A DNA stretch of 64,000 nucleotides from JAICLV01 sp036380925 (lineage in GTDB: Bacteria > Actinomycetota > Actinomycetes > Acidothermales > Acidothermaceae): NCBI GenBank assembly GCA_036380925.1, contig DASVDW010000212.1:1-64000 (forward strand), in the 5' to 3' direction. The notes under the pieces are model-generated. The model was not told where the DNA came from. It did not search any database and saw only the letters and a list, made by a program, of their open reading frames with translations. This document shows positions 17,786-26,411 of the stretch, piece by piece. Position numbers and translations under genes: made by a program. Each line of letters begins with the position of its first letter. The first letter of the stretch is position 1.

Positions 17786-19387
17786 TCACTGGTAGGAAAT
17801 CATCATCGGCTTTGGGTTGCGCGCCATTGTCTGCGTGGGATCGAGCATCGGGTGGTCCTCCTTGGTGAAGTTCTTCCAGCCGAACGGCACGCCCTTCGGC
17901 GCGGCCGCGACCACCGAACGCCAGGTCGCCTCCTTGTTGGGCTGGGTGCCTTGGCCGTCCATGTGAATCAGCAGAGCGAGGTTGTCGTAGCCGGTGCGCA
18001 GCTTCGCCTCGTTGCCGATCATCGACAGCCGGAACTGGTGCAGCACAAACAACTTCTGCGGCAAGTGCTTCGAAGCGGTGAACGCGTCGAGCCACCCGCC
18101 CACCGCGTTGAGCTTGCTCGAGTCGATGCTGCCGATCTGCTTGAGCGGAAGCTGGTTCGGCCCCAACGCCCACTCTGGGTCGACGGCAAGGCCGACGTTC
18201 GGCAGCGCGAGCAGCGGCGCGTACATCTTGGCTTGCGCCAGCGGGTCGGCGCGCCCAGGCTGCAAGTCGAGGACGACGTAAAGCCCCGCCGCAGTTGCCG
18301 TTTCGACCCACGGCCGCAAGCTGTCGACGCTCGACTCTCCTGAGTAGTCGCCATCCTTGCCCGCCGCGCCTTGCGCGACGGTGGCGATGATTTCGAACGT
18401 CGGGATCACGGGCACGTCGCTCAACGGGTCGTACCGCGCGGCCAATTGGCGGGCCCGGTCGATGCTGTCGTCGAGGTCCTGCGCGCCAAGCACACCGAGC
18501 GACGCGGTGCCCGGATGTCCGTACAGCGCGACAAAGCGATGTCCCGGAAAAATGCGCTGGCCGCCGCCGGGCAGCTGCGCTCCCGTGCTGGCAGTCGCAA
18601 CGCGGGAGGCAAGAGTCCGCGCCGAGCCGAATCCGGCGCCCACCGCCACCACGTGCTTCGGACGCGACTCCGACAGCGCCTCGATCACCGCGGGATCGGC
18701 GCGCGGGTCGTCGCCATGCACCGCGATCACCGCCGCGGCCGCGGCCCGCGCCGTCGCGCTGGCCGCCACGACGCCTGGGTCATCGCCCGTCGGCACCAAA
18801 ACAGCCGCGTTTTCAAGCGGTTTCGGCGGCCGAACCGTCAGCTGCGAATCGTCCGAGACCACCGGCACTCCGTCAACCTGCGCCGCCGCGCCCACCACCA
18901 AGACGCGCGCGCAACCGAGCCGCCGCACCTCGTCGGCCACCGCGGCGCCAGCCGCGGCGCCGTCCGATATCAAGACCGGCACACCGAGGCGTTGCGCGCT
19001 CGAGGCGGCCTGCGTCAACGAGGTGGCGTCGGATGACGTGAGCACCGCGGTCGGCGCCGACGCGAACAGCAGTTGGCTCATCCGCACCGACGTCATCGCC
19101 GCGGATTTCTCAGCGATGACCGACGTCGCGTCAGGCGGCGCGTGGGTGACCGCCGCCTCGGGCGCGGCCGAGCTGGGCGGTGGGGCGGACGACAGCGGCG
19201 CTGAGGCGGGCGCCGATGACGGCGGAGTGCGCCGATCGGGGTGGCTGGTGCACGCGGCCAGCGCCGCCGCCGCGAGCGCGACAGCGGCGGCCACCCGAAC
19301 CGCACGCCGCAACGGGGATCCGAGCCGCCCGGCAGATAGCTCTCGCGGCTGAGTCGGCGAAAGCTGCGCCCAGTCGACCACCCGCAC
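17786..19387 (-). CDS. Putative lipoprotein: cwb2-like N-terminal half plus a glycoside-hydrolase-like C-terminal half
   Basis: 533 aa. A basic, then hydrophobic stretch leads to a lipobox LAAC (Cys46), followed by a Ser/Pro linker, as in lipoproteins. Residues ~85-290 look like degenerate cwb2 repeats: paired LLFASAPTAVLTSS, RLGVPVLISDGA and RRLGCARVLVVGAAAQV units. Residues ~300-533 resemble a TIM-barrel hydrolase of unknown type: PVIPTFEIIATVAQG, YVVLDLQPGRADPL, VGLAVDPEWALG, KLFVLHQF and LLIHMDGQG. The start is an Arg-followed GTG and is uncertain. It is co-directional with DUF2203 downstream. Confidence 0.7.
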   Translation of the reverse strand: MRVVDWAQLSPTQPRELSAGRLGSPLRRAVRVAAAVALAAAALAACTSHPDRRTPPSSAPASAPLSSAPPPSSAAPEAAVTHAPPDATSVIAEKSAAMTSVRMSQLLFASAPTAVLTSSDATSLTQAASSAQRLGVPVLISDGAAAGAAVADEVRRLGCARVLVVGAAAQVDGVPVVSDDSQLTVRPPKPLENAAVLVPTGDDPGVVAASATARAAAAAVIAVHGDDPRADPAVIEALSESRPKHVVAVGAGFGSARTLASRVATASTGAQLPGGGQRIFPGHRFVALYGHPGTASLGVLGAQDLDDSIDRARQLAARYDPLSDVPVIPTFEIIATVAQGAAGKDGDYSGESSVDSLRPWVETATAAGLYVVLDLQPGRADPLAQAKMYAPLLALPNVGLAVDPEWALGPNQLPLKQIGSIDSSKLNAVGGWLDAFTASKHLPQKLFVLHQFRLSMIGNEAKLRTGYDNLALLIHMDGQGTQPNKEATWRSVVAAAPKGVPFGWKNFTKEDHPMLDPTQTMARNPKPMMISYQ

Positions 19388-19435
19388 ACCCTAGCCGCCA
19401 CGGCTCGCGCCACCGCCCGGGATCGCGCAGCCTTA

Positions 19436-19495
19436 GACCCCGAAACTCGCGCCTAGACCTCGCCACACCGGTGTCCAAGCGCGAGCCTCAGGGTC
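19436..19495. repeat. Imperfect 17-bp inverted repeat (hairpin) between lipoprotein and kinase genes
   Basis: Arms 19436-19452 and 19479-19495 match at 14 of 17 positions. The loop contains a perfect 10-bp palindrome ACACCGGTGT (19465-19474). It lies between two minus-strand genes, so it could terminate the kinase transcript. A related string (CACACCG, then GCGAGCCTC) recurs near 29951-29968, which hints at a dispersed element. Confidence 0.5.
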
Positions 19496-19506
19496 CAGGG
19501 AGATCA

Positions 19507-20133
19507 TCAACCGATCACGACGACGTCGGCGCGGTCGCGGGTGGCGGCGATCAACTCGGCGTTGCGCTCGTCGCTGCCCAGCGCCCAGGCGCGCGCCACC
19601 ACCGGGTCGCGGCCGAACGCCACGTGGCGCGCCACCAACCGCTCGATCCTGGCCTCCCGATCGAGCTCGACGTACCAAACCTCGTCGAACAGCTCGCGCA
19701 ACGACTGCCAGGGCGGGTCGGCGACCAGCAGGTAGTTGCCTTCGAGGACGACGAGCGGCACGTTCGCCGCGACGTTGATCGCACCCGCCACCGGCTCTTC
19801 GAGATCGCGCCGAAAAGTCGGCGCGTACACGTCCTCGTCCCCGGCGCGCAATCGCCGGACCAGCGCCACGAACCCCGCCGCGTCGAAGGTGTCCACGGCG
19901 CCCTTTCGATCATGGCGTCCCAGCCGCTTCAGCTCCGACTGGGCAAGATGGAAGCCGTCCATCGGCACCAATACCGCCGCAGGCCCCAACGCGGCGACCA
20001 GCTCGGCCGCCAGCGTGGACTTGCCGGCGCCCGGCGGGCCGGTGATGCCGAGCAGCGCGCGGCCGGCCGCGGACAGCGCGGAGGCCCGCGCGGTCAGCGC
20101 GGCGACGTCAGCCCGGTCAATCGTCAGCGGCAC
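19507..20133 (-). CDS. Nucleoside/nucleotide kinase family protein (uridine kinase-like)
   Basis: 208 aa from a GTG at 20133. The P-loop is GPPGAGKS (32-39), followed by VLVPMDGFHLAQSEL, VDTFDAAGFV, APTFRRDLEEPV, VVLEGNYLL and WYVELDREARIERLVARHV. This is the uridine-kinase/pantothenate-kinase-like P-loop fold common in actinobacteria as 'nucleoside/nucleotide kinase family'. The phosphorylated substrate is not established. The divergent LLM gene starts only 18 bp away, so the promoters overlap. Confidence 0.85.
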   Translation of the reverse strand: MPLTIDRADVAALTARASALSAAGRALLGITGPPGAGKSTLAAELVAALGPAAVLVPMDGFHLAQSELKRLGRHDRKGAVDTFDAAGFVALVRRLRAGDEDVYAPTFRRDLEEPVAGAINVAANVPLVVLEGNYLLVADPPWQSLRELFDEVWYVELDREARIERLVARHVAFGRDPVVARAWALGSDERNAELIAATRDRADVVVIG

Positions 20134-20151
20134 GCGTGAAAAGGTAGCCGC

Positions 20152-21075
20152 ATGCGTCTCGTCGTCATGATCGAACCTCAGTTCGGCGCGTCGTACGCCG
20201 ACCAGGCCCGGCTGGCCAAGCACGCCGAGGAACTTGGCTTCGACGGATTCTTCCGATCCGACCACCTCGCCACCATGCGGCCCGATCTGGGGTTGCCCGG
20301 CCCGACCGACACGTGGGCGGTGCTCGCTGGTCTTGCCGTCGAAACCTCGCGGCTGCGCCTCGGGTCGATGGTGACGTCGGCGACCTTCCGCCTGCCCGGC
20401 CCCCTCGCCGTCATGGTCGCGACCGTCGACCACATGAGCGGCGGACGTGTCGAGTTCGGGTTGGGCGCCGGCTGGTTCGAGTTTGAGCACCACGCCTACG
20501 GCGTCCCGTTCCCGAGCGTCGACGAACGGTTCGACCGCCTCGAGGAGCAGCTCGCCATCGTCACCGGGCTGTGGCGCACGCCGGTCGGCGAGCGGTTCGA
20601 CTTCGACGGAAAGCACTACCAGATCAGCGATTCCCCGGCGCTTCCGAAACCCGCGCAGACTCCGGCGCCGCCCGTGATCGTCGGCGGACACGGAAAGCGG
20701 CGCACGCCTGAACTCGCGGCCCGCTACGCCGACGAGTTCAACGTGCCGTTCTCGGACGTCGACACCACCGCCGCGTTGTTCCGCCGCGTCGAGTCGGTCT
20801 CGGTGGAGTTGGGCCGGACGACGTCGGGCCGCGCGCCGTTGGCGCTGTCCGCCGCGCAAACCATCGCATGTGGCCGCACCGACGCGGAGGCGCGCAACCG
20901 CGCGGAGAACATCGGCGGCGCTCCCCCGCTGTTCGGCACGCCCGCGCGCGTCGTCGACCAGATCGGCGAATTCGCCGACGCCGGAGCGAGCCGGCTGTAC
21001 CTGCAGATCCTCGACCTGGCCGACCTCGATCACCTCGACGTCCTCGCCTCGCAGGTCGCCCCACAGTTGCGGTAG
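20152..21075 (+). CDS. LLM-class F420-dependent oxidoreductase (TIGR03560-like)
   Basis: 307 aa luciferase-like barrel. It begins RLVVMIEPQFGASYADQARL and has HMSGGRVEFGLGAGWFEFE and PAPPVIVGGHGKRRTPELAA, typical of the TIGR03560 group of putative F420 enzymes in actinobacteria. Its closest relative in the window is the gene at 29.1 kb. Substrate unknown. Divergent from the kinase; convergent with the GNAT 5 bp downstream. Confidence 0.9.
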   Translation: MRLVVMIEPQFGASYADQARLAKHAEELGFDGFFRSDHLATMRPDLGLPGPTDTWAVLAGLAVETSRLRLGSMVTSATFRLPGPLAVMVATVDHMSGGRVEFGLGAGWFEFEHHAYGVPFPSVDERFDRLEEQLAIVTGLWRTPVGERFDFDGKHYQISDSPALPKPAQTPAPPVIVGGHGKRRTPELAARYADEFNVPFSDVDTTAALFRRVESVSVELGRTTSGRAPLALSAAQTIACGRTDAEARNRAENIGGAPPLFGTPARVVDQIGEFADAGASRLYLQILDLADLDHLDVLASQVAPQLR

Positions 21076-21080
21076 CGGCC

Positions 21081-21620
21081 TCACAAGTCCTTGCTGAGGA
21101 CGGTGAATTCCAGATCAGGACGCCGCGGCCGCCCGAACCGCTCGTCACCGTAGGGAAACGGCCGGCGCTGCCCCGCCTCGCGGTAGCCGCGACGCAGGTA
21201 CCAGGTGATCAAGTCTTCGCGTTGCGCGATGACCGTCATCTCCATGCGCGTGCAACCCCACTCCTCGCGGCCCTGACGCTCGGCCTCGGCGAGCAACCGC
21301 TTGCCGGCGCCGCTGCCTTGCGACGCCGGCGACACGGCGAACATGCCGAAGTACACGACATCACCGTCGCGGCGCTCGAGTTGGCAGCAGCCGACGACCG
21401 TGTGGCTTTCGTCGTCGACCGCCAGCAGCACTCGGGCGTCGGGGTCCTCGACGATGTCAAGAACCGCGCGCGCGTCGGTGCGCTGTCCGTCGAGGAGATC
21501 TGCCTCGGTGGTCCAACCGGCCCGGCTCGATTCGCCGCGATAGGCGGATTCGACCAGCGCCACCACAAGATCGACGTCGGCGGGCAAGGCGTTGCGGAAG
21601 ATGAGCGGCACGGGCGACAT
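21081..21620 (-). CDS. GNAT-family N-acetyltransferase
   Basis: 179 aa from the ATG at 21620; a TTG 9 bp upstream is possible. The acetyl-CoA motif A is FGMFAVSPASQGSGAGKRLL (residues 91-110), with WYLRRGYREAGQRRPFPY as motif B. Acceptor substrate unknown; this subgroup is common and annotated only to family. It lies downstream of the xylanase terminator hairpin, so it is probably transcribed separately. Confidence 0.88.
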   Translation of the reverse strand: MSPVPLIFRNALPADVDLVVALVESAYRGESSRAGWTTEADLLDGQRTDARAVLDIVEDPDARVLLAVDDESHTVVGCCQLERRDGDVVYFGMFAVSPASQGSGAGKRLLAEAERQGREEWGCTRMEMTVIAQREDLITWYLRRGYREAGQRRPFPYGDERFGRPRRPDLEFTVLSKDL

Positions 21621-21633
21621 GGTAGGCAACCGA

Positions 21634-21674
21634 CAGGGCTGGGGTCCCGTCTGTTGGACAAGACCCCAGCCCTG
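21634..21674 (-). terminator. Intrinsic-type hairpin after the xylanase gene
   Basis: Perfect 13-bp arms (21634-21646 and 21662-21674, CAGGGCTGGGGTC against its complement) with a 15-nt loop, starting 13 bp after the xylanase stop on the minus strand. No U tract, as is common in high-GC bacteria. Confidence 0.75.
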
Positions 21675-21686
21675 CGTCTCGTGCGG

Positions 21687-22862
21687 TTAGTGGTGGAAGT
21701 GGCCACCACCGGACCGGTATGGGGCGCCAAACGCCGCGCCCAGCAGGTCCTGCTGCAACGTGGTGTACGCCGTCTTCGGCTGGTAGTTCACGTCGTAGAG
21801 AAGCGCGTAGCCCTCTTGCGGGTTGTTGAAGAACCCTGGAATCCACGAGTTCGCGTCGGAGACGCCCCAGAGGGTGAACGAGATGCACTGCCTGACGGCG
21901 AGGCATGCCTTCATCATCTGGTCGAACTCGAAGGGTTGCGCGAATTGCGCGAGGTTGTCGGTGGGCACCTGGTCGGTGGCGTTGTTGACGAAGGTGCGCA
22001 CGTCGGCCTCGGTGATGGCGACCCGGAGCCCCAGGTTGGCGTAGCGCTGCAGGTCGTTTTGCATGCGGGTCCCGGAGAAGCCGTACTGCGTGTCGAGGTG
22101 ACCCTGGTCACCCACGCCGTCGATGGGCACGCCCTGCTGCTTCAACTCCTTGACCATCGCGTACACCGCGTCGGCCTTCGCGTTGCTGCCGTCCTCGCCC
22201 GCGATGTTGTAGTCGTTGTAGAACAACAACGCGTGCGGGTCGGCGGCGTGCGCCCAACGGAACGCGTCCGCGATGATGCCGGCGCCCAGGTGCGAGACCC
22301 AGAAGTCGTTCGGGTTGATCATCGACGGGTTGCTGTCGGTGAAGAACTCGTTGGCGACGTCCCACTGCCAGATCTTGCCCTTGAAGTGGCTGACCTCGTC
22401 GGTGATGTGCTGCTTGAGGATGTCACGCAGCTGGGCATTCGAAATGTCGCCGTTGCTGACGCCGGTCGTGAGCCAACCTGGCAACTGGTTGTGCCACATC
22501 AAGGTGTGGCCGCGCACCAGTTGGCCGTGCTGTTGGGCGAACGCCACGAGCGCGTCGGCCGGACCGAAGTTCAGATTGCCTTGAGTGGGCTCGATGGTGT
22601 CCCACTTCATGACGTTCTCCGGCGTCACGGTGTTGAACTGGTCGGCGACGATGTTGGTGTACGTGTCGTTGACATTGAGCAGGTCCATGTTGACCGCGAC
22701 GCCTACCCCTAGCCCGATCTTTGAGGCGAGCGCCCGCAGTGAGTCTGATGGAACCTTGCTGTGCGACGAGGTCGCACCTGCGGCCGTGCTGACCGCCACG
22801 ACGGTGGCCGCGCTGACCGCGACGGCCGCAATGCGGGTGAGCTTTCGACGACTTAGTTGCAA
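21687..22862 (-). CDS. Secreted endo-1,4-beta-xylanase, GH10
   Basis: 391 aa. The TTG at 22862 is chosen because AAGGAG lies 6 nt upstream; the in-frame TTG 18 bp earlier precedes that site. The N-terminus has SRRKLTRIAAVAV, a hydrophobic core and an Ala-rich end: a signal peptide with an RR start. The GH10 domain shows the acid/base Glu172 in WDVANE and the nucleophile Glu285 in ITEADV, plus TPENVMKWD and GHTLMWHNQLP. No separate binding module, but the tail is His-rich (GGGHFHH). It should cut xylan outside the cell. A CGAAA/TTTCG palindrome lies about 70 bp upstream. Confidence 0.94.
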   Translation of the reverse strand: MQLSRRKLTRIAAVAVSAATVVAVSTAAGATSSHSKVPSDSLRALASKIGLGVGVAVNMDLLNVNDTYTNIVADQFNTVTPENVMKWDTIEPTQGNLNFGPADALVAFAQQHGQLVRGHTLMWHNQLPGWLTTGVSNGDISNAQLRDILKQHITDEVSHFKGKIWQWDVANEFFTDSNPSMINPNDFWVSHLGAGIIADAFRWAHAADPHALLFYNDYNIAGEDGSNAKADAVYAMVKELKQQGVPIDGVGDQGHLDTQYGFSGTRMQNDLQRYANLGLRVAITEADVRTFVNNATDQVPTDNLAQFAQPFEFDQMMKACLAVRQCISFTLWGVSDANSWIPGFFNNPQEGYALLYDVNYQPKTAYTTLQQDLLGAAFGAPYRSGGGHFHH

Positions 22863-22931
22863 GGCGGGCTCCTTCAACAAGCAGCGACGAGGAACGCGAC
22901 GCGAAGCACTGACGGCCCCCCGGCCGCGACC

Positions 22932-22945
22932 CCGAAACTTTTCGG
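22932..22945. promoter_or_regulatory. CCGAAA-CT-TTTCGG palindrome, likely xylanase operator
   Basis: A perfect 14-bp dyad about 70 bp upstream of the GH10 start. CGAAA/TTTCG inverted repeats are known regulatory elements of xylanase promoters in Streptomyces; the match in sequence and place supports the same role here. Confidence 0.6.
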
Positions 22946-23110
22946 CTGATTGCCGATACGGGGGTGAACCTAAGCCGGTGTGCCGACCGTCGTCAAGACG
23001 TCAATCAAATTCCTTCAAGCCGCGAAAATACCGGGGAACCGACCGTTCCGATGGCGGACGCCGCTGACCGGCGTGCGTACGGCACATCTGGGCCGCCTAC
23101 GGTGGACCGA

Positions 23111-23145
23111 CTGAAACATTGCGTTTGGATCATCGGAAGTTTCAG
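23111..23145. promoter_or_regulatory. CTGAAAC / GTTTCAG inverted repeat upstream of the phosphoglucomutase-phosphorylase operon
   Basis: Perfect 7-bp arms at 23111-23117 and 23139-23145, separated by 21 bp and about 90 bp before the first gene. It may be an operator for the sugar operon; there is no adjacent regulator gene to link it to. Confidence 0.35.
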
Positions 23146-23232
23146 CCTTGATGTCGGGCGGTTGAGCCGATGCTGGCCGGGGTACGTAGGGCTTTCTGGG
23201 GAGTGTCACTTTTGAGGAGGCCGGACGACGCG

Positions 23233-23994
23233 ATGCTGGGTCTCCCCGAGGGCGTCACGACCTGCCTGTTCGACCTCGACGGCGTGTTGACCGACACCGC
23301 GTCGGTGCACAACGCGGCCTGGAAGCAGATGTTCGACGGCTACCTGCGCGAGCGCGCCCGACGCACGGGAGAGCCGTTCGTCGCGTTCGACTCCGACCGC
23401 GACTACCCGCGCTACGTCGACGGCCGGCCCCGAAACGACGGAGTCCGCACCTTCCTGCGCAGTCGCGGAATCGAGCTTCCGGAGGGCCGGCCGGACGACC
23501 CGCCGGAGGCGGAGACCATCCACGGGCTCGGCAATCGGAAGAACGCCGCGTTGCAGCTCACGATCGAGCGTTCCGGCGTGCAGGTGTACGAGGGATCCAG
23601 GCGGTACCTGGTGGCGGCCGCCGACGCCGGCCTGCGCCGGGTGGTGGTGTCGTCGAGCGCGAACACCGAGCAGGTGCTGCGGGTCACCGGGTTGCTTTCC
23701 CTGGTGGAGGGCCGCGTCGACGGCGTCGCCATCGTCGAACGCGGGCTCGCCGGGAAGCCGGCGCCCGACACCTTTGTCGAGGGCGCCCGATGCGTGGGAG
23801 CGAGCCCAAGTGAAGCTGCCGTGTTCGAGGACGCCCTGGCCGGTGTGGAGGCGGGCAAGGCGGGGCGCTTCGGCTTCGTGGTGGGGGTGAACCGCGTCGG
23901 CGACGAGCACGAGCGCCAGCTGCGCGACCACGGCGCGGATATCGTCGTGCGTGACTTGAGCGAGCTGCTCGAGGGAGGAGAGCGGTCGAGATGA
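23233..23994 (+). CDS. pgmB: Beta-phosphoglucomutase, HAD superfamily
   Basis: 253 aa from the ATG at 23233; a GTG at 23203 or a TTG at 23212 are alternatives, because GAGGAGG sits 13 nt before the ATG. The HAD nucleophile motif is [10 protein letters not shown] (Asp14, Asp16). [13 protein letters not shown], the GKPAPDTF lysine and [12 protein letters not shown] complete the fold. The [19 protein letters not shown] region is typical of the beta-PGM type associated with GH65. It converts beta-glucose 1-phosphate to glucose 6-phosphate. The TGA overlaps the ATG of the GH65 gene (ATGA), matching the product of that enzyme. Confidence 0.88.
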   Translation: MLGLPEGVTTCLFDLDGVLTDTASVHNAAWKQMFDGYLRERARRTGEPFVAFDSDRDYPRYVDGRPRNDGVRTFLRSRGIELPEGRPDDPPEAETIHGLGNRKNAALQLTIERSGVQVYEGSRRYLVAAADAGLRRVVVSSSANTEQVLRVTGLLSLVEGRVDGVAIVERGLAGKPAPDTFVEGARCVGASPSEAAVFEDALAGVEAGKAGRFGFVVGVNRVGDEHERQLRDHGADIVVRDLSELLEGGERSR

Positions 23995-26375
23995 TCGCGC
24001 AATCGGCGTTTCCCGTCGAACCGTGGGCGGTCCGCGAGACCCGCTTCGACCTTGACCTGCTCGCGCAGTCGGAGTCGCTGTTCGCGTTGTCGAATGGCCA
24101 CATCGGCCTGCGCGGCAACCTCGACGAAGGGGAACCGCACGGCATACCCGGCAGCTACCTGGTCGGCTTCTACGAACTGCGGCCGTTGCCGTACGCCGAG
24201 AACTCGTACGCGAACCCGGAGTCGAGCCAGTCGATCGTCAACGTCACGAACGGCAAGTTGATCCGGCTGCTGGTCGATGACGAGCCATTCGACGTCCGCT
24301 ACGGCAAAGTCCATTCCCACGAGCGGGTGCTCGACCTGCGGGCCGGCGCGATGACCCGCACCGTGGAATGGTCATCTCCCGCCCGCAAACGGGTGCGGGT
24401 CAGGTCGACTCGCCTGGTGTCGTTCACCCAGCGCGCGGTCGCGGCGATCGAATACCAAGTTGAGGCGCTCGACAACCCGGTCCGGCTCGTCGTCCAATCC
24501 GAGCTGGTGGCCAACGAAGACGTTCCCGCGCAGTCGAGCGACCCGCGAGAGGCCGCGGCGATGGAGCGACCGTTGACGGCGGTCGACCAAACGACCACCG
24601 ACAACAGCGTGGTGCTCGTCCATCGCACGAATCGCAGCGGGCTGCAGATGGCCGTCTCGATGGCGCACGAGGTGCTCGACAAGGGCGCCGGAGAGGTCAC
24701 CCGCGAGGTGCACGTCGCGCCTGACTGGGGTCGCGTGACATTGGTCTGCTCGCTAGAGCCCGGAGAGCGCCTCCGCGTGGTCAAGTACCTCGGCTACGGC
24801 TGGTCCCGAGTCCGGTCGCCGCAGGCGCTGCGCGACCAGGCGGCTGGAGCGGTGACGGCCGCGACGGTGACCGGCTTCGACGGACTGCGCGCGGAGCAAC
24901 GCCGCTACCTCGACGACTTTTGGGACGCCGCCGACGTGGAGGTCGAAGGCGACGAGGAGATACAGCAGGCGGTGCGGTTCGGCCTTTTTCACGTCTTGCA
25001 GGCCGGAGCGCGCGCCGAGGGGCGGGGCATCGCGGCGAAGGGCCTTACCGGTCCTGGCTACGACGGGCACACGTTTTGGGACAGCGAGTCCTTCGTGCTG
25101 CCGGTGCTCATGTACACCCGGCCTGAGGCGGCCGCGCACGCGCTTCGGTGGCGGCACACCACGGTCGGTAAAGCGCGACAACGCGCGCAGACACTCGGCT
25201 TCCACGGCGCGGCGTTCCCTTGGCGGACCATTCACGGTGAGGAATGCTCGGGCTACTGGCCGGCCGGAACGGCGGCGGTGCACGTCACCGCCGACATCGC
25301 CAACGCGCTCGATCGGTACACCAACGTCACCGGCGATCACTCTGTGGAGCGCGAAGGCGGGCTCGAGTTGCTGGTCGAGGCGGCTCGCTTTTGGATGTCG
25401 GTCGGGCACTTCGGTTGTGACAAGAAATGGCATGTCTCGGGGATCACCGGTCCTGACGAATACACCGCGCTCGTCGACGACAACACTTTCACCAACCTGG
25501 CCGCGGCGCACAACCTCACCGCCGCGGCCGCGTCGGTGGACAGGAACCCGGCGCTAGCCCGTGACCTCGGCGTCAGCGAGGACGAGGTCGCGCGATGGCG
25601 GGTCGCCGCCGACTCCGTTTTCGTGCCCTACGACCAACGGTTGGGAATCCATGAGCAAAACTCCGGCTTCATCATGTTGCCGGAGTGGGATTTCGAGTCC
25701 TCCAAGGACAAGTACCCGCTGATGTTGCACGCGCCCTACTTCGACATCTATCGAAAGCAGGTCATAAAGCAAGCTGACCTCGAGTTGGCGATGGTCTGCT
25801 TCGGTCACCACTTCACCGACGACGAGAAGGCGCGCAACGTCGACTATTACGAACGGCGCACGGTGCGCGACTCATCGTTGTCGGCGAGCGTCCAGGCGGT
25901 GATCTGCGCTGAGGTGGGCCACCTCGAGCTGGCGCACGACTACGCCTACGAGGCCGCGCTGATCGATCTGCAAGACCTGCATCACAACAGCCGGGACGGG
26001 CTGCACATGGCGTCGCTGGCCGGGGCGTGGGTCGCGCTCGTCTTCGGCTTCGGCGGCCTGCGCGACACCTACGGCGAGCTGTCCTTCGACCCGCAGCTGC
26101 CCAGCGGCATCTCCCGGTTGCGGTTCACGATTCGTTGGCACGGCCTGCGGCTCGGCGTCGACATCACACCCGACGAGGTCACCTACACGTTGCGCGACGG
26201 GCCGGACGCCTCGCTGACGTTTCGACACGAAGGCGACACCGTGACGGTCGACACGAGCGCTCCCACGACCAAAAAGATCGGCAAGCGCCAGCCGCTGCTG
26301 CCACGGCCGGAGCAGCCGCCGGGCCGCGAACCGATGGCCCGCGGCCGTGGCGTCGGCCCCGATCCGCGCGCCTGA
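23991..26375 (+). CDS. GH65 disaccharide phosphorylase (trehalose/maltose/kojibiose type)
   Basis: 794 aa, usual for the family. The N-terminal super-sandwich domain starts [20 protein letters not shown], with [15 protein letters not shown]. The (alpha/alpha)6 barrel carries [14 protein letters not shown] with the general acid Glu490, and [14 protein letters not shown]65 enzymes use phosphate to split an alpha-linked glucose disaccharide into glucose and beta-glucose 1-phosphate. The coupled phosphoglucomutase would then feed it into glycolysis. Sequence alone does not separate trehalose, maltose and kojibiose specificity. Cytoplasmic. Confidence 0.9.
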   Translation: MIAQSAFPVEPWAVRETRFDLDLLAQSESLFALSNGHIGLRGNLDEGEPHGIPGSYLVGFYELRPLPYAENSYANPESSQSIVNVTNGKLIRLLVDDEPFDVRYGKVHSHERVLDLRAGAMTRTVEWSSPARKRVRVRSTRLVSFTQRAVAAIEYQVEALDNPVRLVVQSELVANEDVPAQSSDPREAAAMERPLTAVDQTTTDNSVVLVHRTNRSGLQMAVSMAHEVLDKGAGEVTREVHVAPDWGRVTLVCSLEPGERLRVVKYLGYGWSRVRSPQALRDQAAGAVTAATVTGFDGLRAEQRRYLDDFWDAADVEVEGDEEIQQAVRFGLFHVLQAGARAEGRGIAAKGLTGPGYDGHTFWDSESFVLPVLMYTRPEAAAHALRWRHTTVGKARQRAQTLGFHGAAFPWRTIHGEECSGYWPAGTAAVHVTADIANALDRYTNVTGDHSVEREGGLELLVEAARFWMSVGHFGCDKKWHVSGITGPDEYTALVDDNTFTNLAAAHNLTAAAASVDRNPALARDLGVSEDEVARWRVAADSVFVPYDQRLGIHEQNSGFIMLPEWDFESSKDKYPLMLHAPYFDIYRKQVIKQADLELAMVCFGHHFTDDEKARNVDYYERRTVRDSSLSASVQAVICAEVGHLELAHDYAYEAALIDLQDLHHNSRDGLHMASLAGAWVALVFGFGGLRDTYGELSFDPQLPSGISRLRFTIRWHGLRLGVDITPDEVTYTLRDGPDASLTFRHEGDTVTVDTSAPTTKKIGKRQPLLPRPEQPPGREPMARGRGVGPDPRA

Positions 26376-26411
26376 TCCGGCCAACCCGCTTCCGGCGGGC
26401 AAGATGACCAC

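Larger units (their letters stand above)
22863..23232. other. 370-bp divergent intergenic region upstream of xylanase and phosphoglucomutase genes
   Basis: No convincing gene is seen here. It holds the xylanase operator-like palindrome (22932-22945), an ACGCCG-N5-CGGCGT dyad (23058-23074) and a CTGAAAC...GTTTCAG inverted repeat (23111-23145). A strong GAGGAGG lies at 23213-23219 ahead of the sugar-phosphate operon. It is the longest non-coding stretch in the window and probably carries both divergent promoters. Confidence 0.6.

Noticed and set aside
20868..22712. 614-codon plus-strand frame across the GNAT and xylanase genes
   Set aside because: Crosses two well-supported genes and a terminator hairpin.
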